Positions 15,232 to 23,012 of a stretch of 24,807 nt of DNA are shown in pieces. How positions within the stretch are numbered: the stretch's first letter is position 1; each line of letters starts with the position of its first letter. This DNA comes from CAYWMP01 sp964459445 (GTDB lineage: Bacteria > Desulfobacterota > DSM-4660 > Desulfatiglandales > HGW-15). A program made the translations under genes and the position numbers. Location of the stretch: positions 1 to 24,807 of the forward strand of contig CAYWMP010000084.1 in the NCBI GenBank assembly GCA_964459445.1. Reading direction: 5' to 3'. The notes under the pieces are model-generated. The model was given only the letters and a program-made list of their open reading frames with translations. It did not search any database and was not told where the DNA came from.

Positions 15232-16407
15232 CTAATCCAGATAGATCCAGTCGGAGATGGGCTCAAAGACCTTTTTGCCCACATTGGCCTGCCAGACCTT
15301 TGCCACCGGTATCTTGTTGTTCTTGAAAGTCACTGGTGCTATGAGGCCTCCTGCATCCCAATCTTTTATTGAAGCAAGGGCCTCGCTGAGTCCTTCTCTG
15401 GTCAGGTTTCCGGCCTTCATGGCACGCTTCAGGCACTCCACGAAAACCATCCCGGTAAACCAACCCTGGGTGTAGTAGGTTGTTCTATGCGTTACTTCCG
15501 GATGATGTTTCTTGTTGAAGGCCCGCATGTCACGAATTGCGGGTGTATCGTACCAATAGTAGGTGTACTGCATAACGCCGGTGAAGCCTTCGGCAAGGGG
15601 GCCCAGCTTATCTAGGACCATCTTCCCCATTCCCCAGAATGTAGCCATGGGGACAACCTTGACGCCCATGTCTCTACATCCCTTAAGCAGCGCGGGGACC
15701 GGTGAAAGGACAAAACCGTGGATGATGAGATAATCGGGTTTCTTCCTCTTGAGTTCGAGGACGGTTGAAGTGACGTCAATGGCCCCCGGTTTTCCCACCA
15801 GGTCGGCCACCAGTTTGAGCCCGAGCTGTTTTGTCATCTTCTTGCCAAAAGGAATTGGATCCTTACCAAACTCGGTATCGCTGTAGAAGAAGGCCACCTT
15901 TGCGCCGGGCTTCTTTTGTGCGATGTATTTGACCAGAATACCCACCATATCGCTGTATGTAGGCCCGGATACGAACATAAATGGGTTCTTGGCCCTATCG
16001 GCCAGCTCGCTTGAAAAGGAGGTAGATCCATAGAAAACTTTATACTTCTCATTGATCATTGGGGCGAGGGCCTTTCCGGTGCCCGTGCTGTCCCCGTAAA
16101 AGATCAGAGGACTATCTTTGGCCATAATCCGTTTGAAGATGGCAACAGCCTTATCCATCTTGTATTCGGTATCATCAAAGATGTATTCCAGTTTTTTCCC
16201 TCCGACTCCTCCCTGCTCATTGGCGAATTTGATGTAATCTCCCAGTCCCTCGTGGATTTTTGTCCCGGCAAAGGCAAACCTCCCAGTAATGGGCTGGGCA
16301 GCTCCAATCTTGATGACGTCCTGGGCATGGACAATAACTGGTGCCGCAAAAAAGGCCATCAAAACGGCTGTGACCAAAACCACTCGCATCAATCCGTGTC
16401 TTTTCAT
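15232..16407 (-). CDS. livK: Periplasmic substrate-binding protein of the Liv-type ABC transporter (LivK-like)
   Basis: A 391-aa type I periplasmic binding protein. A Sec signal peptide (residues about 1-28, basic MKRHGLMR, hydrophobic core, cleavage after VIVHAQ/HA) is followed by the mature start DVIKIGAAQPITGRFAFAG, the hallmark of the LivK/amide-binding family. Two Rossmann-like lobes follow, with AFFYSDTEFGKD and HGFVLSPVPALLKGC in the hinge area. A strong AAGGAGG sits just upstream of the ATG. The ligand pocket does not obviously match the Leu/Ile/Val binders, and close relatives in this genomic arrangement (with an acyl-CoA ligase) are suspected to bind carboxylates; this is inference. 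It lies after livM and before the hairpin at 15156-15194, consistent with preferential expression. Confidence 0.9.
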   Translation of the reverse strand: MKRHGLMRVVLVTAVLMAFFAAPVIVHAQDVIKIGAAQPITGRFAFAGTKIHEGLGDYIKFANEQGGVGGKKLEYIFDDTEYKMDKAVAIFKRIMAKDSPLIFYGDSTGTGKALAPMINEKYKVFYGSTSFSSELADRAKNPFMFVSGPTYSDMVGILVKYIAQKKPGAKVAFFYSDTEFGKDPIPFGKKMTKQLGLKLVADLVGKPGAIDVTSTVLELKRKKPDYLIIHGFVLSPVPALLKGCRDMGVKVVPMATFWGMGKMVLDKLGPLAEGFTGVMQYTYYWYDTPAIRDMRAFNKKHHPEVTHRTTYYTQGWFTGMVFVECLKRAMKAGNLTREGLSEALASIKDWDAGGLIAPVTFKNNKIPVAKVWQANVGKKVFEPISDWIYLD

Positions 16408-16412
16408 CGCTT

Positions 16413-16420
16413 TTTCCTCC
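16413..16420 (-). promoter_or_regulatory. Strong ribosome binding site of livK
   Basis: On the - strand AAGGAGGA precedes the ATG by about 6 bases, the best Shine-Dalgarno of the operon. This fits high expression of the binding protein. Confidence 0.7.
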
Positions 16421-16472
16421 TTTTCTTCAGGTTAACACCATCATGTCAGACTAATTACCGGCTTCTACTCAC

Positions 16473-17513
16473 TCAATAGGCAAAGGGCCAAAGAAAAAAG
16501 TAGTTCTTCACCCTTCTCCAAATCTCTGCAAGGCCACGGGGCTCAAAAATCAAGAAAAAGACGATCAGGGCCCCAAAGACGACCTCCCTCAAAGGGGCAA
16601 ATATATGCTGGAAGGCGGGTATGTTCTTGATGGCATCGGTTCCGAATTTCAATACCTCGGGTACAAGGACCATGAAGATTGCGCCGTAAATGGAGCCCAG
16701 CACGCTCCCCAGGCCTCCGACAATGACCATGGCCAGATACTCAATGGAAAGGGTTAAGGGAAAGTGCTCCGGGGTTATGATATTCATAAAGCTGACCCAC
16801 AGGCTTCCTGCAACTCCCGCATAAAATGAGCTTATGGCAAACGAAAGGAGTTTGTACTTAAAGAGATTAATCCCAATAAGCTCGGCAGCTAAATCCCGAT
16901 CCCTTATGGCTATGAAGGCCCGACCCACGCGTGTCCGAATCAGATTCCTAGCGTAGATTGTTCCAATCACAACAAAGAACAAAGTAATGAAGTAGAACTT
17001 GCGTTCCGTATCGAATTCAAATCCGAAAAGTTCGGGATCGGGTACGTTGATTCCCCGAATTCCATGGGTTAAGGATTCCCAATTCATAAACACGTACTCG
17101 AAGATGAACTGGGCGGCAATGGTGGCGATAGCCAGATAGAGCCCCTTTATTCGGAGGGAGGGTATTCCGATGATTGCTCCCACTGCGGCTGACATCAACC
17201 CGGCCATCGGTATGGTCAACCAGAAGGATATACCTACTCTTGTGATGAGAATTGCTGATGTATAGGCGCCTACGCCAATAAAGGCGGCATGGCCCAGCGA
17301 GATCTGACCCGTAAATCCAGTGAGCAGATTAAGGCCAAGGGCGCCGATAATGGCGATGCCGATCAGGTTGGCCATATAGAGAACATATTCGTTGACCAAA
17401 AAGGGAAAGATCAGGAGAAAAACCATGAAGGCGATGAGCCAAACTTTCACGAAGATCGATTGGAAGATAGCCTCATCCTTCGTGTAATTGTCCTTGAAAT
17501 CACCGCAGCGCAT
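16473..17513 (-). CDS. livM: Branched-chain amino acid/carboxylate ABC transporter permease LivM
   Basis: A 346-aa inner-membrane permease of the LivM class with about nine hydrophobic helices. The conserved family block GLNLLTGFTGQISLGHAAFIGVGAY lies near residues 60-85 (split here for brevity: LTGFTGQISLGHAAF). The ATPase-coupling loop near RVGRAFIAIRDRDLAAELIG matches the EAA-like loop. The first 20 residues (MRCGDFKDNYTKDEAIFQSI) are hydrophilic and cytoplasmic. It forms the translocation pore with LivH. It lies 91 bases after livH, and its stop is 65 bases before the livK start. No anomaly was seen. Confidence 0.94.
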   Translation of the reverse strand: MRCGDFKDNYTKDEAIFQSIFVKVWLIAFMVFLLIFPFLVNEYVLYMANLIGIAIIGALGLNLLTGFTGQISLGHAAFIGVGAYTSAILITRVGISFWLTIPMAGLMSAAVGAIIGIPSLRIKGLYLAIATIAAQFIFEYVFMNWESLTHGIRGINVPDPELFGFEFDTERKFYFITLFFVVIGTIYARNLIRTRVGRAFIAIRDRDLAAELIGINLFKYKLLSFAISSFYAGVAGSLWVSFMNIITPEHFPLTLSIEYLAMVIVGGLGSVLGSIYGAIFMVLVPEVLKFGTDAIKNIPAFQHIFAPLREVVFGALIVFFLIFEPRGLAEIWRRVKNYFFLWPFAY

Positions 17514-17604
17514 GAAAAAATGGTTCCTTTACTGAGTTTTCCCTGAATATCAAAGAATAGGTATTAGCCTATACCCCTTTACCAGAGTGTAATGGATCTC
17601 TCTT

Positions 17605-18486
17605 TCAGACTCGTTCAATGATCTCTTTGCCCAACAACCCATAAGGTTTGATCATGAGGATGAACACGAGAACGATAAACGGCGCCACCTCCTTGAAGCC
17701 CGGAAGAATGGGGTCAATGTATCCCCCCGCAAGATTCTCAAGGATGCCGATGATGAAACCACCCAGGATCGCACCTCCAATGCTGTCCAGACCGCCAAGG
17801 ATAACAACCGGCAGAACCCTAAGGCCCACCAAGCCGAGTTGAGGGTGGATTCCGCTGATATTTCCGATGACTATACCCCCGATGGCTGCTGCGCAGGCCG
17901 CGAAGCTCCACGATAGAGCGAAGATCATCTTTGCGCTAATTCCCATGGATTGTGCAACCTGCTGGTCCGAAGCATTGGCCCTCATTGCAATGCCCATCCT
18001 TGTGAATTTAAAGATGAAGGCGAAAATGATGACCCCTATGATGGCAAAAGCGAATCCCCATTTGAGTGCAGATGGGACGATGGCAAAGCCAAGGTCCCAG
18101 GGTTCGGTAGGAAGAATCTCCGGAAAGGAGCGATAATCAGCCGTCCATATCATGTGTGCGAGCCCCTTCAATATACTGGACAGACCGATCGTTACCATAA
18201 TGACGGAGATGATGGGTTCCCCAATAAGAGGCCTGAGGATCAGGCGCTCAATAATGACCCCAACTATGAATGCAAAAATCAATGTAAGGAAAATGACAAT
18301 GGCAAAAGGTAACTTTAGGTAAGAAATTAAGGTGAGGCATACATATGCACCGAGCATCATCAGCTCACCCGTAGCAAAATTGATGACGCTCGTTGCCTTA
18401 TAAATCAAGACGAAACCGAGGGCAATTAATGCATAGACCCCGCCTACTGCAATCCCGCTGACTATTAACTGAGCAAGGATGTCCAT
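17605..18486 (-). CDS. livH: Branched-chain amino acid/carboxylate ABC transporter permease LivH
   Basis: A 293-aa inner-membrane permease of the LivH class with about eight hydrophobic helices. The typical N-terminal block GVYALIALGFVLIYKATSVI is followed by NFATGELMMLGAY. The coupling loop is MGIAMRANASDQQVAQSMGI, the conserved ATPase contact of this family, and the C-terminal pore motif VVILGGLDSIGGAILGG is present. It is the first gene of the - strand operon, and its upstream region (18487-18995) is shared with the divergent acyl-CoA dehydrogenase. It forms the LivHM pore energised by LivF and LivG. Confidence 0.94.
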   Translation of the reverse strand: MDILAQLIVSGIAVGGVYALIALGFVLIYKATSVINFATGELMMLGAYVCLTLISYLKLPFAIVIFLTLIFAFIVGVIIERLILRPLIGEPIISVIMVTIGLSSILKGLAHMIWTADYRSFPEILPTEPWDLGFAIVPSALKWGFAFAIIGVIIFAFIFKFTRMGIAMRANASDQQVAQSMGISAKMIFALSWSFAACAAAIGGIVIGNISGIHPQLGLVGLRVLPVVILGGLDSIGGAILGGFIIGILENLAGGYIDPILPGFKEVAPFIVLVFILMIKPYGLLGKEIIERV

Positions 18487-18995
18487 GTCATTTTCCGAAG
18501 AAGTGAGGGGTAATTAAAGGGGGAGCTTACTTTAAACGCCGTATATTCAACCCAAACCTAGGACCGAGATGGGTAGCAAAAAGGCACAGTTTCTTCGATG
18601 TGGAATTTGAAAAGCAAAGATCAGTAAAAAGTTTGCGATATCGAAAGGTTGGACTAGTATCGATCTTAGTATCAGAGACAATTCCTCTCGTCAAGGTGAT
18701 TATGGCTGGACCTTTATCGTTCTCGGCTAGCAACAGTCTTCTTTACCCAAGCGGGGAGCCGATCTTGAGCTCACACCTCCTAGATGATTGCTGTATTCTC
18801 GTTTTCCAAAACCTATAGATTAATCCCCCAATCCTATGTATTCTGTGCAACTGTCATCAACATTGATTGTTTCTCAAAAGCTTTTTCCAAAAGTATCTCG
18901 AAACGCGAATCAATTTTGACGAATCTTTCAGGGCGTATCCAAAGGTTTGGACATGAGAAAATAGGATTGCTTTTAGATAACGAGGAGGAAAGCAG
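18487..18995. other. Divergent regulatory region between livH and the acyl-CoA dehydrogenase
   Basis: 509 bases between divergent start codons with no believable gene. It should hold promoters for both the - strand transporter operon and the + strand dehydrogenase. I could not identify confident -35/-10 boxes or a palindromic operator by eye. GAGGAGG at 18982-18988, 7 bases before the ATG at 18996, is a clear ribosome binding site for the dehydrogenase. Confidence 0.5.
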
Positions 18996-20135
18996 ATGAT
19001 ACTATCAGAAGAACATGCCCTGATAAGTGAAACAGCCAGGAAGTTCACCGAAAAGGAAATTAGTCCCATTGCTGAAAAGATGGATCGAGAAGACGACCTT
19101 CCTGAGGACATTTTTCCAAAGATGGGTGATTTGGGGGTGCTTGGAGTCACCGTTCCGGAAAAGTATGGTGGTGCAGGGGGCGATTTTCTAAGCCAAGCCT
19201 TGATTACGGAGGAATTGGCCAAAGGCAGTGGAGGTGTTGCCCTGAGCTATGTAAGTCATTCCAATCTCTGTGTACATAATATCTATCGTGACGGAAATGA
19301 CTTTCAGCGAAATAACTATTTACCGCGTCTTTGCACTGGAGAGCACATAGGCGCCCTTGCTATTACCGAGCCGGGAGTCGGGTCCGATGCCGTTGCTATT
19401 CAGACCTCTGCCATTCGGGATGGGGATTGTTACCGACTGAATGGGACAAAGATGTTCATTACCAATGCGCCCATTGCGGATACGATGATCATCTATGCCA
19501 AAACGGACAAGTCGAAAAAAGCACGTGGCATTAGTGCCTTTATTGTGGCGTGCTCCTCCGAAGGATTCATCGTGTCGCGAAAGTTGGACAAGATGGGGCA
19601 TCGGTGTTCCCCTACAGGTGAGGTTGTATTAGATAATTGTTTGGTACCACCGGGAAATCTCATTGGAGAAGAGAATAACGGAGTAGCCGTGATGATGGCC
19701 GGGCTTGATATTGAGAGGGTGATTGTGGCGGCTATGAGCCTCGGCATTGCAGAGGCGGCTTTTTCCGATTCTTTAAGGTATTCCAAGGAGCGTCCACAGT
19801 TCGGAAAGCCCATTTGTGAGTTTCAACTGATTCAGGCCAAACTGGCGGACATGTATACCGGTATCGAAGCTGCCCGACTGATGATTTATGACACCGCGAC
19901 GAGGAGCCTGACGGAGAAGAGATTGAGGAAAGAATCCGCTGCTGCCGCCCTATTTACTGCTGAAATGGCCACAAAGGTCTGTCTTGAGGCCGTGCAGATC
20001 CATGGCGGCTATGGTTATATGTTGGAGTTTCCTGTCAATCGATATCTAAGGGACGCGAAACTCTTAGAAATTGGCGCCGGCACTTCAGAGATTAGACGCC
20101 TGCTCATTGCCAGAGAATTGATACAATTGAATTAA
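18996..20135 (+). CDS. Isovaleryl-CoA dehydrogenase-like acyl-CoA dehydrogenase
   Basis: A 379-aa FAD-dependent acyl-CoA dehydrogenase, full length. The N-terminal helical domain is followed by the FAD/substrate signature GALAITEPGVGSDA and FITNAPIAD, and the C-terminal helical domain carries QIHGGYGYMLEFPVNRYLRDAKL. The position of the catalytic base is diagnostic. Most family members use a Glu in the (Y)EGT motif near the C terminus, but here that site reads EIGAGTSE (Gly360-Ala361). A Glu is instead found at Glu240 in GLDIER, the arrangement of isovaleryl-CoA dehydrogenase. This predicts a branched substrate such as isovaleryl-CoA, although other enzymes share this layout. Electrons would go to ETF, not encoded here. 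It is divergent from livH and convergent with the NDP-forming synthetase. Confidence 0.9.
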   Translation: MILSEEHALISETARKFTEKEISPIAEKMDREDDLPEDIFPKMGDLGVLGVTVPEKYGGAGGDFLSQALITEELAKGSGGVALSYVSHSNLCVHNIYRDGNDFQRNNYLPRLCTGEHIGALAITEPGVGSDAVAIQTSAIRDGDCYRLNGTKMFITNAPIADTMIIYAKTDKSKKARGISAFIVACSSEGFIVSRKLDKMGHRCSPTGEVVLDNCLVPPGNLIGEENNGVAVMMAGLDIERVIVAAMSLGIAEAAFSDSLRYSKERPQFGKPICEFQLIQAKLADMYTGIEAARLMIYDTATRSLTEKRLRKESAAAALFTAEMATKVCLEAVQIHGGYGYMLEFPVNRYLRDAKLLEIGAGTSEIRRLLIARELIQLN

Positions 20136-20182
20136 AAAGAGAAAGGAGCAAATACATAAGATCAAATCACGCCAAATGCACT

Positions 20183-21646
20183 TCATCCATCTCGCTCAGG
20201 AGTATTTTTTCTGAAGCGGGCATATTGCACCAAGGCCTGTAAGGCCCTAACTGCCCGGTTGGGATCAGGAAACACCGGCACGCCTTTTTCCAGGAGACCC
20301 CATATGAATTCCTCCTGAAGGCTCCTGCTCGTATACCCCATAAGCGGCTTGCCGTGATCTTTTAGGAGATTTGCCACTGAATCACACTGTTGTTTAAGCA
20401 ATTGCCTGCTCTGTTCTTCGACCTTATCCTCGGGCATCCCCATTTGGCTAAGAGCACGTTTAACCGTCTGGATGGGCATGAGAAAGTAGATCAGGGCCAT
20501 ATGCGCATTTTTATCCTCCAGCAGGATTTTTGGGATCGAGGAGTAGTAGTCCAGAGGGTTTCTTGTGTAGGTTATGTCCACGGGGTTGTTGATGCTCCCG
20601 GTTTTGGGGACAAAGGACGCGAGCTTATCCAGGGTTTCCTTCGTGAGCTTCGGGAGCCTCAAGCCGGCCCTTCCGCAGGCATCGGCTGCAGCCGCCCCAG
20701 GACCGCCCGAATGGGTTTGAATCACGACGCCGTCACCAGTTGGGCCAGGGAGACTTCCGAGGACCCAGCACAGGTCAAATAATTCCGTGATGGAATGGGC
20801 CCTGATGATGCCGCATTGCTTGAAAACACCCTCATATAATCGATCAGGCCCGGCCATGGCGCCGGTGTGGGAAAAGCTTGCTCGTTTTCCAGTATCCGAT
20901 CCGCCCGCATAAAAGGCCACGATCGCTTTGTTAGGAACAATCTCCTTCGCTTTCTCCATGAACGCTTTTCCGCGTTTGATGCCTTCTATATAGAGCGCGA
21001 TGACCTTTGTATTCGCACAAGCCCCGAGATACTCCAAGCAATCTACAAGATCGACACTCGCCTCATTTCCTACGCTAAAGGCCGTGCTAAAGCCAAGGTT
21101 CAATCTAGCCAGATAATCGAACATCTGGGTCACAAAGCTTCCGCTTTGAGAGGCCATGCCAATGAATCCGGGATTTCCGACATGCTGCAGGAAGGTCGTG
21201 TTAAGTTTATGATGGGGGTTGGCTACGCCAATGCAGTTTGGTCCGAGAAATCTTATTCCATATTTCTCTGCAGTCCCTCTAAGCTCTTTTTCTAATGCGA
21301 CGCCCGTCCCCCCGATTTCTTTAAATCCGCCGGAAACGATAATCGCTCGTTTGATTCCTTTTTTCCCGCACTCTTCAATGATCTGGGGAACAATGTCGGT
21401 CGGCAATACCATGACAGCCAATTCCGGGGTTTCAGGCAGGTCCAAAACGCTTTGATAGGCCTTCAGGCCCTGGACCTGCTTTTCTTTAGGGTGCACCGGA
21501 TAAATCGCTCCCTCGTAACCCAGGGCTTGAATGGATATCAGTTGATTGGTTCCCATGGCGGAGATGTTGTTGGATGCCCCGAAAAAGGCAATGCTCTTTG
21601 GGTATGCAATCCCGTAAAGGGGGCTCTTTTCAATTGATTTCAACAT
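20183..21646 (-). CDS. NDP-forming acyl-CoA synthetase, alpha subunit only
   Basis: From the ATG at 21646 (GAGAAAG upstream) the product is 487 aa. The frame is open from 21715, but the extra residues (MASSYVNRSSKILPGELLRE) do not fit the family. Domains in order are a CoA-binding Rossmann fold (about 10-130, IAFFGASNN and FLGPNCIGVANP), then two succinyl-CoA-ligase-like domains. The phosphoryl-carrying histidine is His260 in SFSHTGAMAG. These enzymes convert acyl-CoA and ADP plus phosphate to acid and ATP, or the reverse. The ATP-grasp beta part is absent, so it must be encoded elsewhere or supplied by another subunit. It converges on the acyl-CoA dehydrogenase with 47 bases between. A role in ATP recovery from a branched acyl-CoA, or in its activation, fits the context. 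Confidence 0.88.
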   Translation of the reverse strand: MLKSIEKSPLYGIAYPKSIAFFGASNNISAMGTNQLISIQALGYEGAIYPVHPKEKQVQGLKAYQSVLDLPETPELAVMVLPTDIVPQIIEECGKKGIKRAIIVSGGFKEIGGTGVALEKELRGTAEKYGIRFLGPNCIGVANPHHKLNTTFLQHVGNPGFIGMASQSGSFVTQMFDYLARLNLGFSTAFSVGNEASVDLVDCLEYLGACANTKVIALYIEGIKRGKAFMEKAKEIVPNKAIVAFYAGGSDTGKRASFSHTGAMAGPDRLYEGVFKQCGIIRAHSITELFDLCWVLGSLPGPTGDGVVIQTHSGGPGAAAADACGRAGLRLPKLTKETLDKLASFVPKTGSINNPVDITYTRNPLDYYSSIPKILLEDKNAHMALIYFLMPIQTVKRALSQMGMPEDKVEEQSRQLLKQQCDSVANLLKDHGKPLMGYTSRSLQEEFIWGLLEKGVPVFPDPNRAVRALQALVQYARFRKNTPERDG

Positions 21647-21769
21647 AATATTTCTTTCTCGTAATAGTTCACCGGGAAGAATTTTAGACGATCTATTCAC
21701 ATAACTACTGGCCATCCATGAAAAAGCTCTGAGGTATGTGTAGCAAAAAAAATCATCCAGTCAATCTTG

Positions 21770-21797
21770 TTTATCCGCCTTAAGTCTGGCGGATAAA
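21770..21797. repeat. Perfect 10-bp stem hairpin
   Basis: TTTATCCGCC (21770-21779) pairs with GGCGGATAAA (21788-21797) around an 8-base loop (TTAAGTCT). It lies upstream of the NDP-forming synthetase start on the - strand. It may be a REP-like unit, because no U tract follows in either direction. Confidence 0.6.
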
Positions 21798-21975
21798 TCC
21801 TGTCTGATAATAGCTGAACCTATTCCCAAATCATATTAGCCATCAATTCTTCTGATACAGATCTCCGTGTCCTCAGCGTGCTCAAGCGAACCCGGGCAGG
21901 CCCTGGGGAGCGGGCGAGAGAAAAAGATGATAGATCTTGAATCTGCCAGAAGACGGATCAACATCTATCCCTACA

Positions 21976-22095
21976 GGAGTGTTGGAGTCAAGGGAAAAGG
22001 GAGGGGAAAAAACTGGAGTAATGGAGTACTGGAGTAGTGGATTGTTGGTTAAGTGGTTGCTCGTTGCAAGTTGCTCGTTGCTGGTTGAGTGTTGC
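21976..22095. repeat. Degenerate octanucleotide tandem repeat (GGAGTANT) grading into a GTTGCTC-type repeat
   Basis: Units in register include GGAGTGTT, GGAGTCAA (21976-21991), GGAGTAAT, GGAGTACT, GGAGTAGT, GGATTGTT and GGTTAAGT (22015-22054). These are followed by GTTGCTCGTTGCAAG, TTGCTCGTTGCTGG and TTGAGTGTTGC. The first motif also forms the arms of the inverted element at 14943-15085. Confidence 0.6.
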
Positions 22096-22141
22096 GAATT
22101 TCCACTTAGAGGATTTTCAAATAGGTTTGCTAAATTCGGGC

Positions 22142-22840
22142 TTAATGGAATTGGTCGAAACTTGATGGGTTTGTATCGAGGGGAGGCAAGCCCTTCAAAA
22201 AGCCAAGTTGGCCTCCAACATACCTCGCCGGATCTCTCACGAAGGCATTGAGGCAATCCGAACTGCAGAACAAATAGGTTTTTCCCTTATAATCCATTTT
22301 TGCAGCAGCAGTCTCCGCATCTATTCCTTTCTCGCACACGGGATCTGCCGTTCCAACAGCAGGTTTTGCCTCTGATGGTTGTCTCAAAACGTGCTCAATA
22401 TAGGGTTGAAGGTCCCCTGAGATCCGCCGGTAGACATAGACTGAAAAGAGAATCCCCAATATCAGTCCTATGCCGGCAACCAGGACAATACCGGTTAGGG
22501 GAAGGACGATCCTTTGCCCCATAACAATGCCGATAGAGGCTCCCAACGCCATTCCTATCAAAGGAATCCCCAGGCCCAGGGCGAAGCTCTTTGTCATGGC
22601 GCCAGGCTTGAAATCCAGGGCAACCAGATCTCCCGCCTTTGCTCCGATCCCGTTGTTCGCCTTGAGGGTGATATCTGAACCGCCACCCGTGCAGTGGCAT
22701 CCGCTCTCATCGCAATGACATCCTGCTTCCTGGCTGTTTTTCACAACCATAACCGCGGCCTTGCCATCGTCATATAGGTTTATGACAAAGCCTTTCATCT
22801 TGGGAGCAAGTTGCGATGTCATGTTATTTGAAAGGTCCAT
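22142..22840 (-). CDS. RseC/MucC-like membrane protein fused to a YHS metal-binding domain
   Basis: 232 aa from the ATG at 22840, chosen because GGAGG sits 7 bases upstream; the frame is open to 22909. Residues 14-85 resemble the RseC/SoxR-reducing family: a beta-rich cytoplasmic N terminus with a Cys cluster (Cys41, Cys43, Cys48, Cys50, as CHCDESGCHC), then two membrane helices (about 83-106 and 111-135). After a linker, residues 165-207 form a YHS domain, with ADPVCEKGID, YKGKTYLFCSSDC and DPARY (Cys169, Cys192, Cys196), as found in metal-handling and copper-ATPase proteins. RseC relatives work with Rnf-type electron-transfer complexes to reduce Fe-S clusters. The fused YHS suggests metal binding or delivery to a membrane redox complex. 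The fusion is unusual to my knowledge, and the substrate metal is unknown. It is divergent from the channel gene. Confidence 0.75.
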   Translation of the reverse strand: MDLSNNMTSQLAPKMKGFVINLYDDGKAAVMVVKNSQEAGCHCDESGCHCTGGGSDITLKANNGIGAKAGDLVALDFKPGAMTKSFALGLGIPLIGMALGASIGIVMGQRIVLPLTGIVLVAGIGLILGILFSVYVYRRISGDLQPYIEHVLRQPSEAKPAVGTADPVCEKGIDAETAAAKMDYKGKTYLFCSSDCLNAFVRDPARYVGGQLGFLKGLPPLDTNPSSFDQFH

Positions 22841-23012
22841 TTCAAGGCCTCCGAAATCCGTCGAACTAACCTCTTGCTTAAACCTAATCACCAACGGAAC
22901 ACCCTTCAAATACTTATTAGAATGATATATATTGTCGAATCAAAGCACCCGATCAACCTTCACACTCAATTAGACTTCAATTCCCGGACATCGAGTTTTG
23001 GAGGGCCTATCC

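Larger units (their letters stand above)
21647..22141. other. Intergenic region with hairpin and repeat array
   Basis: Nearly 500 bases without a credible gene. It contains a perfect hairpin at 21770-21797, an octamer tandem array at 21976-22054 and a GTTGCTC-type simple repeat at 22055-22095. Translations of the open frames here are dominated by the repeats, so I do not accept them as genes. Confidence 0.5.

Noticed and set aside
21882..22256. Overlapping open frames on both strands across the repeat array
   Set aside because: The translations come mainly from octamer and GTTGCTC repeats and overlap the end of the RseC-YHS gene; not accepted as genes.
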